Origin: Takakia lepidozioides
Lineage: Eukaryota; Streptophyta; Takakiopsida; Takakiales; Takakiaceae
Length of the DNA: 64,000 nt
Assembly: GCA_030704615.1 (NCBI GenBank)
Contig: CM060732.1
Span: forward strand, 16,368,001-16,432,000
Direction: 5' to 3'
In this document: piece by piece, positions 28,706-37,156 of the stretch
Numbering within the stretch: the stretch's first letter is position 1
Layout of the letters: each line of letters opens with the position of its first letter
The notes under the pieces: model-generated
What the model was told of the DNA's origin: nothing
What the model saw: only the letters and a program-made list of their open reading frames with translations
Databases searched by the model: none
Position numbers and translations under genes: made by a program

Positions 28706-31489
28706 TCAATTCTTGAACCTCCTCGACTTAAGCATTGCCTCCACTTCATACTCAGGTTCATTTTCATGATCCAACAGCACAAGTGGCGGACGCAACACTT
28801 GATGCCGATTCGGACGTGCTTCATCTTTGAAGTAAGGCTTCAAAAGGGAGACGTGGAATACCGGATGTACCTTGTTGTTTGCCGGCACCTCCAATTCATA
28901 CACATCCTCATTCATAACCTTCCAGATGCGAAAAGGCCCCGCATATGGAGGTACGAACTTCGGACTCACTTCCGGAGGTTGTCGAAAATTCTTGATGTTC
29001 AACCAGACCTCCGTGCCTGCCTCAAACTTAACTTCCCTCCGTTTTCGATTCGCCTGTCGTTCATACCGTTTCCTAGCTTTGGCAATGTTGTACTTTGCGA
29101 GCTCCAACAAACGCTCGCGTTCTTCCAACACCGCAGCTACTGCCGGTTCCTCAACGTCCTGGGCGGCCCAACTTGTCGGCACCAAAGGTGCTTTTCCATA
29201 GACCAATACGAAAGGGGAAACTCTCATTGCGGAGTGTTCTGTGTTATTATAACAGAACTCTGCCGCGTCTAAGTGTTCCACCCAGTCTGTTTGGTCTGCC
29301 GACACGTAATTCCGCAAGATCTGCTTCACTACGGAATTCACTCTTTTCGTTTGGCCGTCGGTCGTAGGTCGGAAGGCGGTGCCCATCTTCAGCCTCGTCC
29401 CCATCTTCTTCCAAAGTGCCCTCCAAAATTTACTCGTAAACTTTGGATCGCGGTCCGAGACAATATCCTTCGGGACTCCATGATGCTTTAAGACGTGGGC
29501 GAAGTAAAGTTGCCCTGTTTCCTGTGCCGTTGTCGTCTCCTTGGTGGGGATGAAATGGCTCATTTTACTGAACCTATCCACCACCACCATGATTGCATCG
29601 AATCCTTTTGACAGCGGCATATCAGTCATGAAATCCATCGAGATATTTTCCCAAGACCCCTCTGGAATCGGCAAGGGTTGTAACAGCCCCGCTTGCTTTT
29701 TGTACTTGCTCCGCTTTTGTTGGCATGTGGTGCATGTCTTGACATACTCCTCGGCCTCCTCCCTCAGTTTGGGCCAGAAATACTCTTTCTTCAAGAGTGC
29801 CGCGGTGCGCTTGGCTCCGCCATGGCCCGCAAGCGGGCCATCGTGGCATTCCCTCAAGAGACTATCTCTGATCCCTTCTTTCGGCACGTAGAGACGCTTT
29901 TGCTTGTACCAGAGCAGTCCATTGTGCAAGTGGAACTGCGATTTAACCCCCATCCTCAAGTCCCGCATCACGGACTTCGCCATCTCATCCTTCCAGTAAG
30001 CCTTCCGGATCTTCTTTTGGAGCGCCGTCTCGCCTCTGTACACCAACATGAGCTGCTGCTTTCTACTTAAAGCATCGGCCACCACATTGTTCCGTCCCAG
30101 TTTGTACTGGATATCCACGTCGAACACCGCCAAAGTATCTTGCCACCTAAGTTGTTTTGGGGACAACTTAGGCTGCGTGGCAAAATACTTCACCGTGACA
30201 TTGTCCGTGAACACCTTCACTGGGTTGGAACCAACATAGTGGCGCCAAAGCTCAAGACAGTGCACCACCGCCTTCATCTCTTTCTCGTGCGTCGGCCACC
30301 GTCGCTCCACTTCATTCAGGTTCTTACTTTCGTAAGCCACTGGGCGTCCATCTTGCATCAGTACACCCCCAATTGCGAAGTCCGACGCATCTGTATGAAT
30401 CTCGAACGGACGATCGAACTCCGGGATTTTCAAGACTGGAGCTTCCGCCATCCGCTGCTTCAATTCAGCAAAAGCTTGGCCACAAAAGGTGTTCCATGCC
30501 CAGACTTTGGATTTACACCGAAGGTCTGACAGCGGCCCCGCGATCTTGGCGAAATTTCTCACATACTTCCGGTAGTAGGAGGCGAGTCCTAGGAAGGATC
30601 GCACTCCCGGGACCGAAGTCGGAGGCTCCCAGTCCAAGATTGCCCTCACCTTCCTGTCATCCATTCTGATCCCATCCTGTGTAATCACATGCCCCAGGAA
30701 CTCCAATTTTGTGACCCCGAATTCGCACTTTGAAGCTTTGGCATACAGCCTCCCTTCCCGCAATTTCTGGAACACCCTGTTGAGGTGCTCCAGGTGCTCC
30801 TCCTTTGTTTTCAAATACACCAAGATGTCGTCGATGTACACGATCACAAAGTCATCCAACCACTCCTGGAAAAGGCTGTTCATCAGCGTGCTAAAGGTCG
30901 CGGGAGCATTGGTGAGTCCAAAAGGCATCACCAAGAACTCATATGAACCATACCTTGTCCTGCACGCAGTCTTCTCCTCATCTCCTTCCGCCACTCGAAT
31001 TTGATGATAGCCGGAGCGCAGATCGATCCGGTTGAAATACTTCGCTCCTGCCAACCGATCGAAAAGGTCGTCGATCCTTGGCAAAGGGTACCGGTTTTTT
31101 ATAGTCACCTTATTCAAAGCCCTGTAATCGACACACATCCGCAGCGTCCCATCCTTTTTGTCTGCAAATAGCACCGGGGCTCCGTAAGGTGACTTACTCG
31201 GCCGGATGTACCCCTTTGACATTAGATCTTTGAGCTGAGTCTTCAGCTCGACTAACTCTCTGTGGCTCAACCGGTAGGGCGCCTTGGCAGGCGGTTCCGA
31301 TCCCGGTATCACCTCAATCTTGTGGTCAACTCCTCTTCGCGGTGGCAAGCCGCTTGGTAAATCCTCCGGCATCACATCCTGGTATTTCTCCAAAATCCCC
31401 TTGATCCAATCTGGGCTCGGCTCCCCATCGCCTTCTCCCTTCACTTCTCTAATATAGAGCAAAAACTGGGGCTCGTGTGCCTCCTCCAC
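28706..31489 (-). CDS. RT, RNase H and integrase of the chromodomain Ty3 element, truncated in the chromodomain
   Basis: The 927-residue frame holds RT ([54 protein letters not shown]), RNase H ([57 protein letters not shown]) and integrase (HHCC from [42 protein letters not shown]). Where integrase needs the catalytic Glu (TERVN) this copy has TKRVN, a Glu-to-Lys change (codon AAA). The end, [15 protein letters not shown], is the first strand of a chromodomain, cut by TGA at 28706-28708 where the second copy has an Arg CGA codon. The integrase should be inactive. Confidence 0.92.
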   Translation of the reverse strand: MEEAHEPQFLLYIREVKGEGDGEPSPDWIKGILEKYQDVMPEDLPSGLPPRRGVDHKIEVIPGSEPPAKAPYRLSHRELVELKTQLKDLMSKGYIRPSKSPYGAPVLFADKKDGTLRMCVDYRALNKVTIKNRYPLPRIDDLFDRLAGAKYFNRIDLRSGYHQIRVAEGDEEKTACRTRYGSYEFLVMPFGLTNAPATFSTLMNSLFQEWLDDFVIVYIDDILVYLKTKEEHLEHLNRVFQKLREGRLYAKASKCEFGVTKLEFLGHVITQDGIRMDDRKVRAILDWEPPTSVPGVRSFLGLASYYRKYVRNFAKIAGPLSDLRCKSKVWAWNTFCGQAFAELKQRMAEAPVLKIPEFDRPFEIHTDASDFAIGGVLMQDGRPVAYESKNLNEVERRWPTHEKEMKAVVHCLELWRHYVGSNPVKVFTDNVTVKYFATQPKLSPKQLRWQDTLAVFDVDIQYKLGRNNVVADALSRKQQLMLVYRGETALQKKIRKAYWKDEMAKSVMRDLRMGVKSQFHLHNGLLWYKQKRLYVPKEGIRDSLLRECHDGPLAGHGGAKRTAALLKKEYFWPKLREEAEEYVKTCTTCQQKRSKYKKQAGLLQPLPIPEGSWENISMDFMTDMPLSKGFDAIMVVVDRFSKMSHFIPTKETTTAQETGQLYFAHVLKHHGVPKDIVSDRDPKFTSKFWRALWKKMGTRLKMGTAFRPTTDGQTKRVNSVVKQILRNYVSADQTDWVEHLDAAEFCYNNTEHSAMRVSPFVLVYGKAPLVPTSWAAQDVEEPAVAAVLEERERLLELAKYNIAKARKRYERQANRKRREVKFEAGTEVWLNIKNFRQPPEVSPKFVPPYAGPFRIWKVMNEDVYELEVPANNKVHPVFHVSLLKPYFKDEARPNRHQVLRPPLVLLDHENEPEYEVEAMLKSRRFKN

Positions 31490-31519
31490 GGCCCACTCCT
31501 TTGCTGACAGGAGGTTTAT

Positions 31520-31909
31520 TCACCCTCCCACGGGTTTGGGCGTTTCCGACACTCGTAAGACCTCGCCACTATTCCCACATGGTAGCGTGACTACTCTCTT
31601 GCGGCCATCTATGACCGCTCCAGATTTGCTCAAAAATGTCATCCCCAAAATGAGATCCACTCCATCGATCTCGCAGATGGTGAAGTTCTCACGTCCCTCC
31701 CAACTCCCCAGTTGAAGAGGAACATCAAATGCCAACCTTGTCGCCAATTGCGGTTCTCCTTTGGCAGAACGCACCTCAATAGAGGCCCCCACGTCACTTG
31801 TCGGGAGTCCCAGCTTTTGTGTTGTTGCCGGTGTCATGAAGGAGTGCGACGCTCCTGTGTCCACCAACAACGACACGTTAGTTCCGGATATTATTCCATC
31901 CACAAACAA
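31520..31909 (-). CDS. Retropepsin of the chromodomain Ty3 element
   Basis: The 129-residue frame contains VSLLVDTGASHSFMTPATTQ with the catalytic DTGA, and DLILGMTFLSKSGAVID, the second strand motif. It ends in TGA at 31520-31522, and RT continues in the same frame beyond, so this stop interrupts a Pol polyprotein. A CGA-to-TGA change is a simple explanation. Confidence 0.87.
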   Translation of the reverse strand: MFVDGIISGTNVSLLVDTGASHSFMTPATTQKLGLPTSDVGASIEVRSAKGEPQLATRLAFDVPLQLGSWEGRENFTICEIDGVDLILGMTFLSKSGAVIDGRKRVVTLPCGNSGEVLRVSETPKPVGG

Positions 31910-31927
31910 TGATTGACCCCCTTTACG

Positions 31928-32277
31928 TCAGGCGCCAGTTTCCTGATACAACTCACAAGAAAATTTGCCTACCTTGCAAGTCCTGGCGACCACCGCTTCC
32001 ACCAAGCGACTGATGGTATCTTCCGACAGCTCTGTGGTCGCCCGAGTCATGTTCAATTGCCGGGGCTTCGTGCACTTTTTGGCCATGTGCCCGGGCTCCC
32101 CGCAATTGAAACACACTCCATCAAAGGTCGCCTTCTGTCCGCCATAGGCCGCTCCACCCGCTTTTCCTTTCGAAGCACCGGGTGCCGCCTTGACTTGTGA
32201 AGGCCCTCCCTTTTATTTCCACGTGCCATTGTCGCCGCGTGGTCTATCCCACTTCTTTTCCGGTCGGAAGGAGTCAC
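31928..32277 (-). pseudogene. Gag linker and CCHC zinc knuckle, frameshifted
   Basis: One frame gives a basic linker; another gives the knuckle CFNCGEPGHMAKKC (residues 2-15 of the 32116-31928 frame) followed by TKPRQLNMTR. The knuckle binds RNA. At least one indel separates linker and knuckle. Confidence 0.75.
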
Positions 32278-32301
32278 CTTCCCGCCGGGTCTTCTTGTGG
32301 T

Positions 32302-32865
32302 TCAGCTCCGTACGGCCTTGTCTTTCTTAGGGACATCCGAGAAACATTCAGCCCTCTCAATTGCCTCGTTCAAAGTCTTAGGTGGCTTCTCCTCCAACTT
32401 CTGCCTGGCCCATGGGGCCAGTCCCGCCACAAAGTTGAAGACCATTTCTGGTTCTGCCATGTCCGCGACTTCGAGCAACAGCACATTGAAAGCCTGGACA
32501 TATCCCCGAATGTCATCTGTTTGCCTCAAATTCCTCATCTTGTCCCGGGCAAGCAAGGACGCGTTGAGGGGCACAAATTGCCTCTTCATCAATTCCTTGA
32601 ACCCACTCCAGTTCAAGGTTTCCGGGCTTGGACCTCGGTCGTGAAGGCGTTTCTGCCACCATTGTTGAGCATAGCCCCTCAAATAGGTGGGAGCCACTTC
32701 CACCCGATCCTCGTCACTCAACTTGGCTGCCCGGAAGTACTGCTCCAGCTCCAAGAGCCAGGTGTTGAGTGCCTTCCGATTTCGGACGCCCTCGAAGGTG
32801 CCGAGTTCCTTAGGCTTCACCTTAAACTTTGCCTTAGTGGAAGTGACATTAGCCGCCTTCAACAA
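32302..32865 (-). CDS. Gag capsid of the chromodomain Ty3 element
   Basis: The ORF reads as a Ty3 Retrotrans_gag capsid: LGTFEGVRNRKALNTWLLEL, EQYFRAAKLSDEDRV, YLRGYAQQWWQKRL and WSGFKELMKRQFVPLNASLL, then YVQAFNVLLLEV and MVFNFVAGLAPWARQKL. It forms the particle shell. Its stop is followed by the basic linker and zinc knuckle in shifted frames, so Gag is broken near 32280-32302. Confidence 0.85.
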   Translation of the reverse strand: MLKAANVTSTKAKFKVKPKELGTFEGVRNRKALNTWLLELEQYFRAAKLSDEDRVEVAPTYLRGYAQQWWQKRLHDRGPSPETLNWSGFKELMKRQFVPLNASLLARDKMRNLRQTDDIRGYVQAFNVLLLEVADMAEPEMVFNFVAGLAPWARQKLEEKPPKTLNEAIERAECFSDVPKKDKAVRS

Positions 32866-32985
32866 CCACGGCCCTTATGGACTGTGATCAGTCCCAAGAC
32901 TCCCCACGACTCCCACCACGAGGTCTCCGCCCCAGGGTGAGTCCTATGCCACCCCCACTACGTCCCGCTAAGCTACCACCACCCT

Positions 32986-33171
32986 TGTGGAGCCACCCCA
33001 CCGCAACCCGGTGTGCGGGGCTCCACCTAGTGAGCGCCTCCGCCTCCTTGAGTGCCTTGGGCACTCAAGGGTGCTTCAGCCCCCCATACCTATCGCTGCC
33101 ACTGCCCCCACCACAGGGGCAGCCCCTCTTGTGTCCCGACCCCCCTGCCCTCAAGGCAAAGGGCCGCGACA
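32986..33171 (-). repeat. Right LTR-like direct repeat of the chromodomain element
   Basis: Counterpart of 27498-27668. Its right edge (…GCCGCGACA at 33171) touches the tail of a second chromodomain element copy, as expected if a second element once shared this LTR. The spacer 32866-32985 to the gag start has no ORF of note. Confidence 0.6.
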
Positions 33172-33748
33172 GCCGGGCTAAGCATGCATTTCCTCCCCCA
33201 CGATCCAAGGTTGATGTCCCCATCAACGCTTCTTCCAATTTTGAGGTCGCCCTTCGAAAGCTGCAACCGCCTCGGATGCGTTTCCCATTTCTGAGGTACG
33301 AACCCAAGTTGCCTCCACTTGATGATAGCCCTTCCATTTCACGAGATACTCCGTTTCTCGATTCTTGAACCTCCTCGACTGAAGCATTGCCTCCACTTCG
33401 TACTCAGGTTCATTTTCATGATCCAACAGCACAAGTGGCGGACGCAACACTTGATGCCGATTCGGACGCGCTTCATCTTTGAAGTAAGGCTTCAAAAGAG
33501 AGACGTGGAATACCGGATGTACCTTGATGTTTGCCGGCACCTCCAATTCATACACATCCTCATTCATAATCTTCCGGATGCGAAAGGGCCCCGCATACGG
33601 AGGTACGAACTTCGGACTCACTTCCGGAGGTTGTCAAAAATTCTTGATGTTCAACCAGACCTCCGTGCCTGCCTCAAACTTAACTTCCCTCCGTTTTCGA
33701 TTCGCCTGTCGTTCATACCGTTTCCTAGCTTTGGCAATGTTGTACTGT
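33172..33748 (-). pseudogene. Integrase C-terminus and chromodomain of a second chromodomain element
   Basis: About 577 bp near-identical to 28516-29092. The frame gives [20 protein letters not shown] (GPY/F-type module), [16 protein letters not shown] and a full chromodomain, [20 protein letters not shown] followed by LVKWKGYHQVEATWV. A TGA at 33636-33638 replaces the CGA of the first copy. Homology ends abruptly at 33748 and at the LTR-like repeat on the left. Confidence 0.87.
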
Positions 33749-33828
33749 CGCGCGGCTTTTACTCACCCATCCCTTCACTATTCGAGGCGGAAACTCCAAG
33801 ATAGAAGAGTTGGAAATCTCTAAGTACT
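33749..33828. other. Junction between the chromodomain fragment and block M1
   Basis: Short unassigned sequence. Block M1 begins with GGGGGCTGCTATTTCATGAG at 33831. Confidence 0.4.
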
Positions 33829-34295
33829 CAGCGGGGGCTGCTATTTCATGAGCCATGAGCCATGAGCGGCATGAGCCATGAGCAGAGTCGTAAGTGTGGA
33901 AAAAAACATGAGCATCACTATTTTCCGGAAATGAGTGTCCGCGGGAATAGGGTTTAGGGTGCCACGGTCATAGGGGGAGAAGGACCTCCCGATGAAGGAG
34001 GTTCGGCAATGTTATTTAGAATTATATATTGAAAGGCAATGTTTCGCGAATGGTAGGGTGGTACTGCTCTGTACAATGGGGGCCCATTTCAGCCTACCAG
34101 CCACTTGCAAAATCCACCCACATTCCCAATCCCAAACGAAATGAGCAATGACGCATTCTGGGAACGATGGACACAGAATAGAATAAAAAGAGGGCACAAT
34201 GAGGTTTTTATTGATCCACATGAATTGCATTTGAAGCACGTCTATTGTGCTAATTGTGCAATCAAATCTTTAGCCCTGTGCCTACTGAATACAAG

Positions 34296-35132
34296 TCACG
34301 TTGTCAATGGGACTTCGACTGCTCTCAGAACTAGCTCATGAGTCATGGGGCTCCTCCATGTAAAGTCGATTGCAGCCGTTGTACCGCCCCTAGTGATGTT
34401 CACCACAATGTCCTGCCCTTCAATCATACCACCATCGAATATGGAAATCTTCACATTTTCGTCGTCCACACCAATGCGAATGTCCCCATACAATGGAGAA
34501 GAGGAGCGCACTCCTTGAGGAGAATAGGTCTCTCCGATGGAGTCCACCCACGTCCAGTGGCAGCAGTTCCACCGCAACAGCATAGCAGTGCGCCTTCTTC
34601 TGCATGGGTGACCGTCGTAGCTGGGAAAATCGGAATCGAGGATGCGCAGGAGCCACGGACTCCTCAGACCAAGATCGTCACCCCGCTCGAAGGCGTAGTG
34701 GCCTAGGATATACTCAAAAGCCACCAATGTTTCCACAATCGAACCAGTATCTTCTGTGTAATCTGTGTACCAGATAACAATGTCTCCCGATGTGGCCGAA
34801 TACATTGCATAATCGATGCCTCCAAATGGGCAGTCGTCCCGGTTCCGGAAGCACGGCATCCTTGCAAAGGAGGACCTGAGGACGACTTGGATGCAGATGA
34901 CAATGACCTTGCGGACAGCTACGAAGCCCTTAGATTTTGGAAATGATGCGAAGCGGAAGAGCAGTCCGGCCTCCAATAATGGAGCATCTGGGTCCCACGT
35001 ACCCACCGACGGAGGTGGAACGTGTTCATCACGCCGGCGGTGGATGAACCCATACATCTTTCTCATCAACAAGTTATAGTTTGAGATCTGCCACCGAAGT
35101 CCATCCCCCCGGATGGAAATTCGGCGCCGCAT
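34296..35132 (-). CDS. Unknown protein, paralogue of the divergent neighbour
   Basis: A 278-residue ORF of unknown function. About 190 residues match the neighbouring plus-strand gene: RMPCFRNRDDCPFGG.DYAM, SGDIVIWYTDYTEDTGSIVE, YILGHYAFERGDD, a W-rich LLRWNCCHWTWVDSIGE, PLYGDIRIGVDDE, ISIFDGGMIEGQDIVV and HELVLRAVEVP. Conserved Cys and Trp and many beta-prone segments suggest a compact beta-rich domain. ATG 35132 lies in a palindrome (35115-35134), so an internal Met (residue 24) may be the real start. AATAAAA on the minus strand near 34205-34212 could be its poly(A) signal. The two genes are divergent, 160 bp apart. Confidence 0.6.
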   Translation of the reverse strand: MRRRISIRGDGLRWQISNYNLLMRKMYGFIHRRRDEHVPPPSVGTWDPDAPLLEAGLLFRFASFPKSKGFVAVRKVIVICIQVVLRSSFARMPCFRNRDDCPFGGIDYAMYSATSGDIVIWYTDYTEDTGSIVETLVAFEYILGHYAFERGDDLGLRSPWLLRILDSDFPSYDGHPCRRRRTAMLLRWNCCHWTWVDSIGETYSPQGVRSSSPLYGDIRIGVDDENVKISIFDGGMIEGQDIVVNITRGGTTAAIDFTWRSPMTHELVLRAVEVPLTT

Positions 35133-35292
35133 TTACATCGAAGAGGGGATGGACTTCGTCGTGTCCAGTGGCTATCGGCCCACCTGGCAATGAGTGCCCA
35201 TAGTTTGCATGGCAGGGTAGGAAACTGAAACGGCTACATTCATGAAGCAGCCAATCTTCATCGGTCCAGGATCCTGTAGGGGGGAAATTTAA
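35133..35292. promoter_or_regulatory. Shared promoter region of the divergent gene pair
   Basis: 160 bp between two divergent ATGs, bordered on the left by the palindrome at 35115-35134 (GGAAATTCGGCGCCGCATTT). No clear TATA box was seen. Confidence 0.4.
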
Positions 35293-35994
35293 ATGTGCCC
35301 TGGAGTGTTTGTGAGGAATTGCAGCGTTAGCTTGAACTTTTTCCAGCCACCGCGCTGCTCCTCCTCCATCCGGGAGCTGCTGTCATTGAGCATACTCCGC
35401 TACTCTTTTTCAAGGATGCCGTGCCGCCGAAATCCAGCCGACTGCCCTTATCATGGCCACGATTATGCTATGTTCAAACCAGAATCAGGAAACATCATTG
35501 TCTGGCTCTCTGTTTTCACAGACGCTGCTGGAATCAAGCAAGAGTCTTTGCGCGCAATGGAGTATCTGGAGGGCTATTACCGCTTTGAGCGAGGTGAGGG
35601 CGAGGGTCAATGCGGTCCGTGGGTCCTGAAAATTGTTGACCTCGATATACCAAGCTGGAAAGGGATGCCGGACAGATCACGCACGGCCTCGCTTTGGCGC
35701 TGGAACTGCTGCCAGTGGACCAGGGAGGACGGCACCGGGGAAAACTATATACGTGCAGATCACTCCGCTCTTCCAGTGTATGGAGACATTCGGCTGAGTT
35801 GCGAAGACGAATCGCACGGGCACATGAGGCCCACAGTGACCTTGTCAATGTATGATGGTGGTATCATTGATGGACATGACATTGTCGTCGGCTCCAGCAA
35901 GGGCAGCAGAACGACCGAATTGCAGTTTACCTCGAGGTGCCGCAGTAGTGATGAGCTTGTTTTGAGGGGTATCGAAGTTCCGTCGACTTGGTGA
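35293..35994 (+). CDS. Unknown protein, paralogue of the divergent neighbour
   Basis: A 233-residue ORF matching 34296-35132 over most of its length: RMPCRRNPADCPYHGHDYAM, SGNIIVWLSVFTDAAGI, YLEGYYRFERGEGEG, LWRWNCCQWTREDGTGENY, PVYGDIRLSCEDE, LSMYDGGIIDGHDIVVG and DELVLRGIEVP. The N-terminal ~40 residues (two Leu/Ser-rich turns) differ. No known family recognised. A polyadenylation signal AATAAA at 36064-36069, 70 bp after the stop, supports expression. Conservation of the same residues in both copies, despite clear divergence, suggests selection on the protein at some time. Confidence 0.62.
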   Translation: MCPGVFVRNCSVSLNFFQPPRCSSSIRELLSLSILRYSFSRMPCRRNPADCPYHGHDYAMFKPESGNIIVWLSVFTDAAGIKQESLRAMEYLEGYYRFERGEGEGQCGPWVLKIVDLDIPSWKGMPDRSRTASLWRWNCCQWTREDGTGENYIRADHSALPVYGDIRLSCEDESHGHMRPTVTLSMYDGGIIDGHDIVVGSSKGSRTTELQFTSRCRSSDELVLRGIEVPSTW

Positions 35995-36063
35995 AGCCCA
36001 TGTAGAAGGAGGAAGGGCTTAGTTTTGTCTGCAGTTGGTAAATGTGAGACATCGTGTCCGATC

Positions 36064-36069
36064 AATAAA
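36064..36069 (+). terminator. AATAAA polyadenylation signal
   Basis: Canonical hexamer 70 bp downstream of the plus-strand gene's stop codon. Confidence 0.5.
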
Positions 36070-36252
36070 CCCATCGTACCTCACTTCTGTATGATTGTGT
36101 TTCATTCTGTTGAATAACTGTTGGAATTGGCCCACTGTTTACAATTTGATGTCTCATTTCTACAATGTGTCTGTCCGGATGAATATAGCAGAGTAACCGG
36201 TATGTGAGTCATGTGTCAAGAATATACCAGAGTAACGCCATGTCGGACATTG

Positions 36253-37022
36253 AAATGCGGCACCGCATTTCCATGTGGGACAAGGAAATGCGGTGCCGCA
36301 TTTCCATGCCAACATGGAAATGTATGAACCGCATTTCAGTGTCGGACAATGAAATGCGGTGCATCATTTCCGTCCAGGTACACGAAATACCAACACGGGT
36401 CTATAAATTGGACAGACAACGAGGTTGGCATTGCAAATGCGGCGACGCATTTCCAGCTTGGCAATGGAAACTTCTTTTTGGACAAGGGAATGCGGTGCCG
36501 CATTTCCGTCCAACACTTCGAAAAGTGTGACATTTCCGACCAGCGCGATGGAATGCGTTACCGCATTTCCGTGAGAGGGTCTGCAAATGGACAAATTGCG
36601 ATGTCCGTTCTGGAAATGCGGCGCCGCATTTCCATGTCCGTCATCGACTTTGTTTTTACAATGGAATGCGGTGCCAATTTTTGCTGATGGGCCTGCAGTT
36701 CGAACAACGACCATCCCCAATATGGAAATGCGGCACCGCATTTTCAATTCCGCCATCTTGACCTCCTTGTTCGACCTCCTTGTTCGACCTCTGTAAGCGT
36801 GGTGGCATCCATGCAATGAGCGGGAGAGGCCAAAACTGGCGTGTGGACAAAGGAAATTTTGGAAATGCGGCACCGCATTTCCAATCGGCCGATTACTTTT
36901 TACTATGCCAACATTGAAATGGAAAATTTAGTCCCTCCCCTGTTTTGGAAATGCGGTGCCGCATTTCCAAAAGAGGTTCTTAGAGTTGCCAAAATTTTGG
37001 AAATGCGGTGCCCCATTTCTGA
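36253..37022. repeat. Cluster of short GGAAATGCGG/CCGCATTTCC palindromes
   Basis: At least eleven full or decayed copies of AAATGCGG-NN-CCGCATTT occur here, for example 36253-36270, 36286-36303, 36487-36506, a perfect 22-bp copy at 36612-36633, and 36861-36882 and 36947-36968. Decayed copies are near 36350, 36437, 36551, 36662, 36723 and 37000. Spacing is irregular (35-150 bp) and the intervening sequence is not repeated. Each could fold into a hairpin or bind a dimeric protein. The cluster lies just past the 3' end of the methyltransferase-like gene. Confidence 0.88.
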
Positions 37023-37156
37023 TTTTGGGAGCGTCGTGGTTTGGGCGATTGTGTGGCTGGAATGCACACTGGAGAGGGGTCACGAATGTCGGGCAGAATT
37101 TCCTTTATATACTCTGGAAGAGAATTTACATTTACAGAGACTTCATTAAAATTCTA

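Larger units (their letters stand above)
27498..33171 (-). mobile_element. Chromodomain-type Ty3/gypsy element (minus strand)
   Basis: Gag, zinc knuckle, protease, RT, RNase H and integrase read leftward from 32865, with chromodomain residues at the end. Related segments of 171 and 186 bp at 27498-27668 and 32986-33171 are direct repeats. Their ends (TGTGG...GCGACA on the plus strand, right copy) have the TG...CA form of LTRs, so they may be short LTRs. No tRNA-Met primer site was found beside the right copy, which weakens that reading. Several nonsense changes make this copy non-autonomous. Confidence 0.75.

Noticed and set aside
28667-29272. 201-residue plus-strand ORF
   Set aside because: It is the antisense of the integrase/chromodomain region of the Ty3 element and has no features of its own.
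36204-36873. ORFs full of MRHRIS/NAAPHF-like repeats on both strands
   Set aside because: The repeated peptide is the translation of the short DNA palindromes, open on both strands; no domain or codon signal.
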